Assembly: GCA_964575185.1 (NCBI GenBank) | Contig: CAZNPW010000035.1 | Span: 1-30,887, forward strand | From: CAZNPW01 sp964575185 | Lineage (GTDB): Bacteria > Pseudomonadota > Alphaproteobacteria > Rhodobacterales > Rhodobacteraceae | Reading direction: 5' to 3' | Length of the DNA: 30,887 nt | Part shown: positions 23,011-30,887 of the stretch, piece by piece | How the letters are laid out: every line of letters begins with the position of its first letter | Numbering within the stretch: position 1 is the stretch's first letter | Notes under the pieces: model-generated | Seen by the model: only the letters and a program-made list of their open reading frames with translations | Database searches by the model: none | Told to the model about the DNA's origin: nothing | Translations under genes and position numbers: made by a program

Positions 23011-23559
23011 CTAGCGGAAGGCCGGTCCGTGCGCCCAGAGGGTCAGCGAGAACCGCTCGCCCGCCGTCACCGGCGTGACCCGGTGCAGCAGCAGGCTCGG
23101 GAAGACCGCCATCGTCCCCTGGTCGCGCGGTGCGGCAAGGATCGCGGTGGAGGGGCGGACCTCGAGGGCGCCGCCGACGTAACCGGGCGGCGAGAGCTGG
23201 ACCACCGCGGTCAGCTTGCGCCGGGCGGCGGCGGGGCCCTGGCCCACGTCGGCGTGCCAGTCGAAATGGCCCTGGTCCTCGGCCGCGTAGCGGGCGATCT
23301 GGGCGCTTTCGCGGAAATCGGTCAGGTCGAACCCGAAGGCGTCGCGGTTGGCCTGCGCCATGGCCCGGACCAGCAGCTCCATCACGCCGTCCTGCCCGTC
23401 CAGATCGTCGAGCCAGACCAGCCCCGCCCGCCGCACGCGCGCATCGCTCCGGCCTCGGACGAGCCCCGCCTGCCGCAGGGGCACGGCGCGGGCCGCGGCG
23501 ACCAGCGCGTCGCAAGTGGCCGGCGGCACGGCGCCCGGGATGAGGTGCAGAGGGGTCAC
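23011..23559 (-). CDS. 2-oxoglutarate/Fe(II)-dependent dioxygenase (prolyl hydroxylase type)
   Basis: The 182-residue product starting at GTG 23559 (VTPLHLIPGAVPPATCDALV) has the double-stranded beta-helix signature: HFDWHADVG with iron ligands His102 and Asp104, distal ligand His159 in LLHRVTPVTAGERFSL, and Arg169 ten residues on for 2-oxoglutarate. Family members hydroxylate amino acid side chains or small molecules with O2 as co-substrate. The nearest general class is the P4Hc/PiuC-like group, but it is shorter than PiuC (about 225 residues). It lies 56 bp downstream of rpmB in the same direction and may be co-transcribed, which hints at a ribosomal-protein substrate without proving it. 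Confidence 0.8.
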   Translation of the reverse strand: MTPLHLIPGAVPPATCDALVAAARAVPLRQAGLVRGRSDARVRRAGLVWLDDLDGQDGVMELLVRAMAQANRDAFGFDLTDFRESAQIARYAAEDQGHFDWHADVGQGPAAARRKLTAVVQLSPPGYVGGALEVRPSTAILAAPRDQGTMAVFPSLLLHRVTPVTAGERFSLTLWAHGPAFR

Positions 23560-23615
23560 GGCTCTTGCGCGCGTCGTCCGACGCACGCCGCCGGCACGCG
23601 CATCGCCCGGCGACC

Positions 23616-23903
23616 TCAGGCGGGTTGCGCGGCCCTGGCGATCTCGCGCTTGATGCGCAGGGCGTCCGGCGACAGCGTGTCGTCCTTGGCCCGGGCGAGG
23701 AAGGCGTCGAGGCCACCGCGGTGGTCGACCGACCGCAGCGCCGCGGCCGAGATGCGCAGCGTGAAGGACCGGCCGAGCGCGTCCGAGATCAGCGTGACCT
23801 CGTTCAGGTTCGGCAGGAACCGGCGGCGGGTCTTGTTGTTGGCGTGGCTGACCGTGTTGCCGGTCATCGGGCCCTTGCCGGTCAGTTCGCAGACGCGCGA
23901 CAT
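23616..23903 (-). CDS. rpmB: 50S ribosomal protein L28
   Basis: The 95-residue protein begins MSRVCELTGKGPMTGNTVSH and continues ANNKTRRRFLPNLNEVTLI, which is diagnostic for L28 of the large ribosomal subunit. Length and the C-terminal extension after the core (KDDTLSPDALRIKREIA) are usual for alphaproteobacteria. A 112-bp spacer separates it from the ABC transporter operon upstream; no strong promoter was recognised there. The usual partner rpmG is not adjacent. Confidence 0.96.
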   Translation of the reverse strand: MSRVCELTGKGPMTGNTVSHANNKTRRRFLPNLNEVTLISDALGRSFTLRISAAALRSVDHRGGLDAFLARAKDDTLSPDALRIKREIARAAQPA

Positions 23904-24015
23904 TGCAGTTCCTTCGCATGGCAGGATGGCCGAGGTGCGGGGGGTCCCGCAGGGGCCGGAATGGGATGGCGGCGTTTAGGTCGCTTCGCCGCGAAGGTCA
24001 AGCGGGAAGCGCCCC

Positions 24016-24936
24016 CTACCGCCCCCGCAGCCGCGGGTCGAGCGCGTCGCGCAACCCGTCGCCGATGTAGTTGACCGCCAGCACCGTCAGGCTGATCGCG
24101 AGTCCCGGCCAGATCACCCGCTGCGGGTAGATCGTCATCTCGCTGCGGGCGTCGTTCAAGAGCCGCCCCCAGGTCGGGAAGTCGGGCGGGAAGCCGAGGC
24201 CGAGGAAGGACAGCACGCTTTCGGTGATGATCGCGACGGCGACGCCGAGCGTTGCCGCCACCATCACCGGCCCCAGGATGTTGGGCAGGATGTGGCGCAG
24301 GATGATCCGGCGGGGCGGCGTGCCGATCGACCGGGCGGCGAGGATGAACTCGCGTTCCTTCAGCGCCAGCACCTCGCCCCGCACGATCCGCGCGGTCTGC
24401 ATCCACGAGGTCACGCCGATCGCCAGCACGATCAGGAGGAAGATGCCGAACCGCGCGCCGAAGGCCGCCCGCATCGCCTCGCCGAAGAGCAGCGTCATGA
24501 GGAGGAGGAGCGGCAAGAGCGGCAGCGCCAGGAACATGTCGGTCAGCCGCATCAAGACCCCGTCGAGCCGCCGGAAGTAGCCCGCGAGCACCCCGATCAG
24601 CGTGCCGATCAGGATCGCGACGAGCATCGCGACAAGCCCGACGGCGAGCGTGACCCGGCCCCCCGCCATCATGCGCGCAAGCTGGTCGCGCGCGAGCTGG
24701 TCGGTGCCGAGGGGATGCGGCCAGGTCGGCCCCTTGTTGCGGTTCAGGATCATCTGCGCCGCGTCGGCGGGGATCAGGTTCGGGTCGATCCGCCAGACGA
24801 GCGGCCCGAGGACCGAAAACACCACCAGCAGCAACAGCACCACGGTCGCGACCATCGCCCCCTTGTGGCGGCGGAACTGCGCCCGGGCGTCGGCCCACTG
24901 GCTGCGCGGTTTCTCGATCACCGTGGCGTCAGTCAT
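24016..24936 (-). CDS. Oligopeptide/dipeptide-type ABC transporter permease (DppC/OppC family)
   Basis: From ATG 24936 the product has 306 residues. After a cytoplasmic N-terminus with RSQWADARAQFRRHKGAM, a first membrane helix MVATVVLLLLVVFSVLGPLV is followed by a periplasmic loop and about five more helices. The EAA loop that docks the ATPase is visible in EREFILAARSIGTPPRRIIL. The end (NYIGDGLRDALDPRLRGR) is typical of DppC/OppC. It overlaps the dppB-like gene by 8 nt (ATGACTGA), so the start at 24972, which would give a longer overlap, is less likely. Last gene of the operon. Confidence 0.92.
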   Translation of the reverse strand: MTDATVIEKPRSQWADARAQFRRHKGAMVATVVLLLLVVFSVLGPLVWRIDPNLIPADAAQMILNRNKGPTWPHPLGTDQLARDQLARMMAGGRVTLAVGLVAMLVAILIGTLIGVLAGYFRRLDGVLMRLTDMFLALPLLPLLLLMTLLFGEAMRAAFGARFGIFLLIVLAIGVTSWMQTARIVRGEVLALKEREFILAARSIGTPPRRIILRHILPNILGPVMVAATLGVAVAIITESVLSFLGLGFPPDFPTWGRLLNDARSEMTIYPQRVIWPGLAISLTVLAVNYIGDGLRDALDPRLRGR

Positions 24937-25933
24937 AGCGGATCCGCGGGTCGAGGATGCCGTAGAGGACATCGGCGATCAGGTTGAACAGCACGATCAG
25001 CACCGCAAAGATGAAGGTCAGCGTCTGCACCGTCGGCAGGTCGCTGATCTGGATCGCCTGGATCAGCGCCGAGCCGATGCCGTTGACCGCGAACACCTCC
25101 TCGGTGATGATCGCGCCGCCGAAGATCGTCGGCAGGCCCAGCGCGATGATCGTCACGACCGGGATCATCGAGTTGCGCAGCGTGTGCTTCAGCACCACCG
25201 CGCCTTCGCCCAGTCCCTTGGCGCGCGCGGTGCGGACGTAGTCCTGGCCCAGGTTCTCCAGCATCGAGGACCGGGTGTAGCGGCTGATCTCGGCCGCCTG
25301 GAACAGGCCCAGCACCATCACCGGCATGGCCATCTGGCGGACCTGGCGCCAGAAGCTCTCCCAGTCGGTCACCCGCAGGGTGGTGTCGTAGATCGAGGGG
25401 AACCAGCCGAGCCAGATACTGAAGATCACGATGGCGAGAAGGCCGGTGAAGAAGGTCGGCACCGAATAGCCTACCATCACGATGAAGGTGCCGACCTGGT
25501 CGAAGACCGAATACTGCCGGTAGGCCGAATAGATCCCGACGGGCAGGGCGATCAGCACGCCGACGAGGTAGGCGGTGCCGATCACGATCAGCGTCTGGGG
25601 CAGGCGCTCGGCGATCATGTCGAAGACCGGGCTGCGCGTCTGCCACGACAGGATGCGCTGTTCGGTCGCCCACCGGGTGCCGAAGACGCTGTCGATCCAG
25701 TAGGAGGGCTCGACGATGAAGAACTGCCGCAGCCACAGCACGTAGCGCACGAGCAGCGGCTGGTCCGCGCCCATCGCCTCGATCATGCGCAGGCGCACGT
25801 CGGGCGGCACGGTCAGCGGGATCTGCGACATCGGGCTGCCGGGGGCGAGGTCCACGACGACGTAGATCACGAAGCTGATGAGCAGCAGCGTCGGAACGGC
25901 GACCAGAAGGCGGCGGAGGATGTAGGTGAGCAT
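24929..25933 (-). CDS. Oligopeptide/dipeptide-type ABC transporter permease (DppB/OppB family)
   Basis: The 334 residues start MLTYILRRLLVAVPTLLLIS, the invariant opening of DppB/OppB permeases, whose first helix is followed by a large periplasmic domain with GSPMSQIPL and several helices. The EAA loop reads DYVRTARAKGLGEGAVVLKH and the end is DPRIRYD. It pairs with the downstream DppC-type subunit to form the channel. Its ribosome binding site (GGGCGGGG on the minus strand) lies inside the 3' arm of the hairpin at 25940-25965. Confidence 0.93.
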   Translation of the reverse strand: MLTYILRRLLVAVPTLLLISFVIYVVVDLAPGSPMSQIPLTVPPDVRLRMIEAMGADQPLLVRYVLWLRQFFIVEPSYWIDSVFGTRWATEQRILSWQTRSPVFDMIAERLPQTLIVIGTAYLVGVLIALPVGIYSAYRQYSVFDQVGTFIVMVGYSVPTFFTGLLAIVIFSIWLGWFPSIYDTTLRVTDWESFWRQVRQMAMPVMVLGLFQAAEISRYTRSSMLENLGQDYVRTARAKGLGEGAVVLKHTLRNSMIPVVTIIALGLPTIFGGAIITEEVFAVNGIGSALIQAIQISDLPTVQTLTFIFAVLIVLFNLIADVLYGILDPRIRYD

Positions 25934-25939
25934 CGGGGT

Positions 25940-25965
25940 GGCCCCGCCCGGTCAGGGGCGGGGCC
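25940..25965 (-). promoter_or_regulatory. Intercistronic hairpin between binding-protein and permease genes
   Basis: GGCCCCGCCC and GGGCGGGGCC form a perfect 10-bp stem with a 6-nt loop. It starts 6 nt after the binding-protein stop and ends 6 nt before the permease ATG, so it both caps the binding-protein message and contains the permease Shine-Dalgarno. Such stems commonly let the binding protein be made in excess over the membrane subunits. Confidence 0.65.
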
Positions 25966-25971
25966 CTGGCC

Positions 25972-27671
25972 TTACTTGGCGCGCGACCAGTCCTGCACGT
26001 TCCACAGCTCGCTGTCCCAGGTGTTCAGGACGACACCTTCCAGCGTGTTGGAACGGGCGGACAGGCGGCCACGGTCGATCAGCGGGATGACGACGTTGCT
26101 GTCCTTGGTCAGCATGTCGTTCAGCTGCCGGCCGATGGGACCGCGGGCCGCTTCGCCCACCGCCTGGCTCAGTTCGGCGACCTTCGCGTCGAAGGCCGGG
26201 TCGCAGAAGCGCACGGTGTTCTCGCCCTGCCACTGGTTGGCGGGGCTCGCGATCTTGTCGCACATGTAGGCGGCCAGATACGACTCGGGATCGGTGCCGT
26301 CGAAGTTGTTGGCGAACATCTGCACGTCGGCGTAGAACTTCTGCAGCGTGTCGGGCGACCCCGCATCGCCGCCGAAGAAGACGGAGGCGTCGATCGACTT
26401 CAGCTCCACCTCGATCCCGATCGAGTTCCACCACGACTTGACCAGCGCCTGCACGTCCTGGCGGACGGGGTTGACGGAGGTCTGGTAGAGGATCGCCAGC
26501 TTCACCCCGCCCTTGTCGCGGATGCCGTCGCCGTCGCTGTCGACCCAGCCCGCATCATCGAGCAGCTTCTTCGCGCCGTCGAGGTCCTGCGTCAGGCAGC
26601 CGGTGTTGTCGCTGGCGAAGGCCGCCGGGGCCGGGACCAGGTTGCAGGTCGGCCGGCCGGAGTTGCCGTAGCCCACGTCCACCAGCGTCTGGCGGTCGAT
26701 GGCGATCGACAGCGCGGCGCGCACGGCGGGGTCGGTCAGGAACGGATGCGGAGAGGCGACGGTCGAGCGTTCGCCCTCGGGCAGGCTGGGCGAGGGGTCG
26801 GTCAGGTTGATCTCGAGCCGTTCGACCAGCGTGCCGAAGGCGCTGACGAACTGGCCCCTGCCGCCGGCCTCCATCTGCGCCTGCACGTCGGGGCTGATCT
26901 GGGTGTTCCAGGCATAGTCGAACTCGCCCGTCTCCATCACCGCCCGCGCGGCGGCCTGCGCGTCGCCGCCGCCCTTCAGCGTCAGCGTGGCGAAGGCGGG
27001 CTTGGTCGGGTCGCGGTAGTTCGGGTTGGCCGCGAAGGTCACCACGTCGTTGACCTTGAAGTCGGTGACCATGAAGGGCCCGGTGCCGATGGGCGCGTTG
27101 TTCGCCTCGGTGCAGGTCGGCGCTGCGGCGCCGAGGCAGTTGGCGAACTGCGCGGCCTGGATGATCGGGGCCTGGGCCCCCGCGAAGGCGGTGTAGGGGT
27201 AGGGCTTCGGCGCGTCGAAGGTCACCACCACGGTCAGCGGGTCGGGCGTGTCGACCGACTTGACGCCGGTGTACTTCGCCCCCTGCGAACAGCCGCCCTC
27301 GGGCGCGGTGCAGTATTCCCAGGTGAACTTCACGTCCGCGCTGGTGACGGGCGTGCCGTCCGACCATTTCAGGTCGGGCTTCAGCTTCCAGGTGATCGTC
27401 GTCATGTCGGCCGAGATGCCGCCGTTCTCCATCGTCGGGATGTCGGCCGCGAGGCGCGGGAAGATCGCGCCGGTCTCGTCGAAGCCGGCCAGCGGTTCAA
27501 GGACCAGCGATGCGGCCTCGATCTCCTTGGTCCCCGACGACAGGTAGGGGTTCATGATCGACACGGCCTGCCAGTAGATGACGTTGACGTTGCCGTCGGC
27601 ACCGGGTTCGGCCCGGGCGGGCGCGGCCAGCGCCAGCGCCGCGGCAGCGCCCAGAAGGGCGGATTTCAGGG

Positions 27672-27675
<4 letters not shown>
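25972..27675 (-). CDS. Periplasmic solute-binding protein of the peptide/nickel/opine type (SBP family 5)
   Basis: The 567-residue precursor has a Sec signal peptide with cleavage likely after ARA (residue 22). SBP family 5 blocks include PYLSSGTKEIEAASLVLEPL, the WKLKPDLKWSDGTPVTSADV region, APIGTGPFMV, NPNYRDP and LTDPAVRAALSIAIDR. DSDGDGIRDKGG, a thrombospondin-3/EF-hand-like Asp-rich loop, sits in the second lobe and recurs in this family. It delivers substrate to the permeases encoded downstream. The ligand (peptide, opine, or other) cannot be read from sequence. Its ATG shares four bases with the stop of the upstream ATPase gene. Confidence 0.93.
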
Positions 27676-28692
<1,017 letters not shown>

Positions 28693-28700
<8 letters not shown>

Positions 28701-29700
28701 GCGCCACCTCGGCCGCCTGCGGTGCCGTCCAGTGGCAGGCGACGTCGTGGCCGCGGCCCACGTCGCGCCGCCGCGGGGTGTCCACCGTGCAGCGGTCGAA
28801 GCGGTGCGTGCAGCGGGGGGCGAAGGCGCAGCCGGCGGGCGGGGCCATCATGACCGGCGGCTGTCCGGGGATCACCCGCAGCCGGTCCTGCCTTGGGCCC
28901 GCGAGGTGCGGCACGGTCCCGAGCAGCGCCCGCGTGTAGGGATGCTGCGGACGGGCGAAGAGGTCGGCCACGGGCGCGTGCTCGACGATCTGGCCCGCAT
29001 ACATCACCGCCACCCGGTCGGCGATGCCCGCGATGACGCCGAGGTCGTGCGTGATCCAGATGATCGCCATGCCGCGCGTCGTGCGCAGCTCGCGCACGAG
29101 TTCGAGGATCTGCGCCTGGATCGTCACGTCGAGCGCGGTGGTGGGTTCGTCGGCGATCAGCACCTCGGGGTCGCAGGCGAGCGCCATGGCGATCATCACC
29201 CGCTGCCGCATCCCGCCCGAGAACTGGTGCGGATAGCCGCGCAGCCGCGCGGCCGCGTCGGGGATGCCGACGCGCGCCAGCAGCGCGGCCGCGCGGTCCC
29301 GGGCGCGGGCGCGGCTCAGGCCCATGTGGCGGACCAGCGGCTCGGCCAGCTGGTTGCCGACGGTGAACACCGGGTTGAGCGAGGTCATCGGGTCCTGGAA
29401 CACGAAGCCCACGCGCCTGCCGCGGATCGCCCGCAGGTCGCGCACCGGCAGCCGCAGGATGTCCGCGCCGCCGAACAGCACCCGTCCGCCGTCGATCCGC
29501 GCGGGCGGCGAGGGCAGCAGGCCCATGAGGCTCATCATCGTGACCGACTTGCCCGATCCGCTTTCGCCGACGACGCCCAGAAGCTCGCCCCTCGACAGCG
29601 AAAACGACACGTCGTTGACCGCATGGACGGTGCCGCCGCGCGTGCCGAAGGTGACCTTCAGCCCCTGCACATCCAGAACGGGCCGACCCGCGTCGGGCAT
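28693..29700 (-). CDS. ABC transporter ATPase, OppD/DppD type
   Basis: From ATG 29700 (preceded by GGAAGG) the protein has 335 residues. Walker A GESGSGKS is at 45-52, the signature reads FSGGMRQRVM, Walker B is VLIADEPTTALD and the H-loop WITHDLGVI. A C-terminal oligo_HPY region contains HPYTRALLGTVPHL and a Cys cluster GCAFAPRCTHRFDRC. It is the first gene of a five-gene leftward operon ordered OppD, OppF, binding protein, DppB, DppC. The open frame continues upstream to 29889 but without ATPase similarity. Confidence 0.94.
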
Positions 29701-29792
29701 TCCTGACCTTCCCTGTTGCCGCCCGCGGTCTGCCGCCCCGGTGCGAAGCCCCGACGGTTGCGCATTTCCGCACATGCGTCCAGCCGTTTCGT

Positions 29793-29815
29793 GCCCGTGA
29801 CCCTGCGTCACGGGC
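29793..29815. promoter_or_regulatory. Inverted repeat upstream of the ABC transporter operon
   Basis: GCCCGTGAC-CCTGC-GTCACGGGC is a 9-bp perfect inverted repeat 93 bp upstream of the OppD-type start. It may be an operator for the operon or a stem in its leader. The rest of the spacer 29701-29917 shows no other clear signal; no confident sigma-70 promoter was found. Confidence 0.4.
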
Positions 29816-29917
29816 AGGGTCGCACGCCTGCGGGCTGACCTGCCCGCCGCGCGGGCGGCCCGCGCCCGGTCCGGGATGATCGGTGCCATCCGGGGGGCGG
29901 AGGCAGGCCGGATCGCG

Positions 29918-29952
29918 GCCTCCGGCGCGAGTATTCGGTGCGGAAAGAGGGG
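29918..29952 (-). repeat. Dispersed C/G-rich intergenic element, copy 5
   Basis: On the minus strand CCCCTCTTTCCGCACCGAAT, then ACTCGCGCCGGAGGC, begins 4 nt after the polysaccharide deacetylase stop. It is a near copy of the element at 417-451, and it too sits directly behind a stop codon. The short form lacks the G6/C6 hairpin of copies 2 and 4. Confidence 0.6.
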
Positions 29953-29956
29953 CGCG

Positions 29957-30887
29957 TCAGTCGCCCATGAGGGCGCTGGCCGGGGCGAGGTCGACGGTGG
30001 CCGCGCGGCCTTCGCGCGACCATGCGAGCAGCGCCGCGAGGGTTTCCGGGCGGATCTCGCCCGCGACCGCGACCTCGCCCGTCTGGGCGGCGCGGAAGGC
30101 GGCGCGGTCGAGGTAGCGCCGGATCACCTGCGGGCTTTCGCCCTGGCCGTCGAGGCGGCGGAAGATGGTCACGGCGGGCAGCCCCGCGCGCCGGGCGATC
30201 CGTCCCGCGGCGTCGAGCCCTTCGTCCCAGGTGACGAGCCCGCGGCCCTGCGCGGCGAGGACGGGCACGAGCTGGTCCGCGGCCGCGAGGTCGTTCTGCA
30301 GCCGCGCGTCGGGCCCGTCCATCGCGCCCGCCGCCTGCGGCAGGGTGTCGGCCATGACGGCGAGGTTCTGTTCGACATCCGCCGCGGTCGCGCCGGGGGG
30401 GAGCGCGGTCAGCAGCATCAGCACCTCCTTCCCGGCGGCGCGGTAGGCCGCGGCGCGGGTGGCGGCACCCGGCGACAGGGGGTCGAGGGCGATGGTCACG
30501 GGGAAGGGCAGCGCCGCGATGGCCGCCCGGTCGACGTCCGCCCCGCCGCCGTCGGTCAGGATGATGGCGAAGCGCGGGCGGCCGGTCGGGGTGAACGCGC
30601 CGGCCTCGCGCCGGAGCGGCGCGGCGTCGGGGGGCGAAGCGTCGGGAGGCGAAGCGTCGGGGGGCGCTGCGTCGGCGGGCGGGGAGGGCGCGACGGGTGC
30701 CGCGGGCGGCGCCTCTGCCGCGCCGGTGCCGCGACGGACGGTGGTGCCCGCGGCCGGGGCGCGCGCCGGGGACGGCGCGTCAAGCCGGACGACCGGCGCG
30801 ACGGCCGCGACGCTGTCGTCCGGCGGCGGCGGGACGGGCGAAGGTTCCGGTGCGGTCGGGGGCGCAGTCGGGGGCGCAGTCGGGGGC
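29957..30887 (-). CDS. Divergent polysaccharide deacetylase family protein, N-terminus outside the window
   Basis: The frame is open to the right edge, so the start is missing; at least 309 residues are present. The folded domain begins RPRFAIILTDGGGADVDRAA, then ALPFPVTIALDPLSPG, GKEVLMLLTALPPGA and LVTWDEGLDAAGRIARRAG, and ends DLAPASALMGD, matching the divergent polysaccharide deacetylase (YibQ/DUF610) family. The true start is therefore far upstream of the internal GTG at 30499. The preceding 110 or more residues are Pro/Ala/Asp-rich with repeats such as SPPDASPPDA and APPTAPPTAPPT. These probably form a flexible periplasmic linker after an N-terminal membrane anchor. The gene is followed by repeat copy 5. 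Confidence 0.85.
   Translation of the reverse strand, partial: PPTAPPTAPPTAPEPSPVPPPPDDSVAAVAPVVRLDAPSPARAPAAGTTVRRGTGAAEAPPAAPVAPSPPADAAPPDASPPDASPPDAAPLRREAGAFTPTGRPRFAIILTDGGGADVDRAAIAALPFPVTIALDPLSPGAATRAAAYRAAGKEVLMLLTALPPGATAADVEQNLAVMADTLPQAAGAMDGPDARLQNDLAAADQLVPVLAAQGRGLVTWDEGLDAAGRIARRAGLPAVTIFRRLDGQGESPQVIRRYLDRAAFRAAQTGEVAVAGEIRPETLAALLAWSREGRAATVDLAPASALMGD
30624..30683. repeat. 15-bp tandem repeat coding for a Pro/Asp/Ala-rich linker
   Basis: Four successive units begin GCGTCGGGGGGCGAA, GCGTCGGGAGGCGAA, GCGTCGGGGGGCGCT and GCGTCGGCGGGCGGG. Being 15 bp long they keep frame and encode five-residue repeats of the SPPDA type on the minus strand. A second, 12-bp array (GCAGTCGGGGGC) fills 30852-30887 and runs off the window. 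Confidence 0.7.

Noticed and set aside
29701..29889. N-terminal extension of the OppD-type ATPase
   Set aside because: The upstream frame is Arg/Gly-rich with no ABC similarity, and a good GGAAGG ribosome binding site precedes the ATG at 29700.

Overview
The window is about 70% GC. Dense gene packing, an NDUFS4-type complex I subunit gene, an entericidin-type lipoprotein and many 4-14 nt gene overlaps point to an alphaproteobacterium, most likely of the Rhodobacteraceae. This placement rests on gene content and composition; no rRNA is present. Apart from one GC-poor gene near 20 kb it looks like chromosomal backbone, with no transposase, integrase or CRISPR array.

Layout. (1) 1-341: 3' end of a PHP-type metallohydrolase. 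(2) 452-6918: a divergent histidine-utilisation locus. hutI-hutH-hutU run left and hutF-hutC run right from a compact centre (4846-4903) holding two perfect 12-bp palindromes 21 bp apart, probably HutC operators. (3) 6950-13556, rightward and only 31 bp after hutC: two 800-residue fusions of an FAD amine dehydrogenase with a folate-binding GcvT module, then a non-pyrrolysine MttB-type methyltransferase. One MttB enzyme plus two FAD/GcvT demethylases is the set expected for removing three N-methyl groups stepwise. Next to hut, this suggests use of a methylated histidine such as hercynine that ends in the HutH-HutU-HutI-HutF pathway. That is inference. (4) 13713-14813: a Cys/Met-metabolism PLP enzyme. 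(5) 14879-16815, leftward: tRNA-Arg(UCU), a GNAT acetyltransferase overlapping a complex I accessory subunit gene, and a methyltransferase. (6) 16878-19390: uvrB, a 23-residue lipoprotein gene overlapping its stop, and a 58-residue membrane protein. (7) 19391-20704: a repeat-bearing spacer, an entericidin-like lipoprotein behind an EcfG-type promoter candidate, and an orphan HExxH peptidase of foreign composition. (8) 20705-23903: lepA, a small lipoprotein, a 2OG-Fe(II) oxygenase and rpmB. (9) 24016-29700, leftward: a complete oligopeptide/dipeptide-type ABC importer. (10) 29957 to the end: 3' part of a divergent polysaccharide deacetylase gene.

The spacers carry several repeat families: a dispersed C/G-rich hairpin element (five copies, one supplying the ribosome binding site of the mttB-like gene), a triple-palindrome array with a 23-bp period, and an 11-bp GAAGAC repeat. 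No hutG and no corrinoid protein gene were found here.
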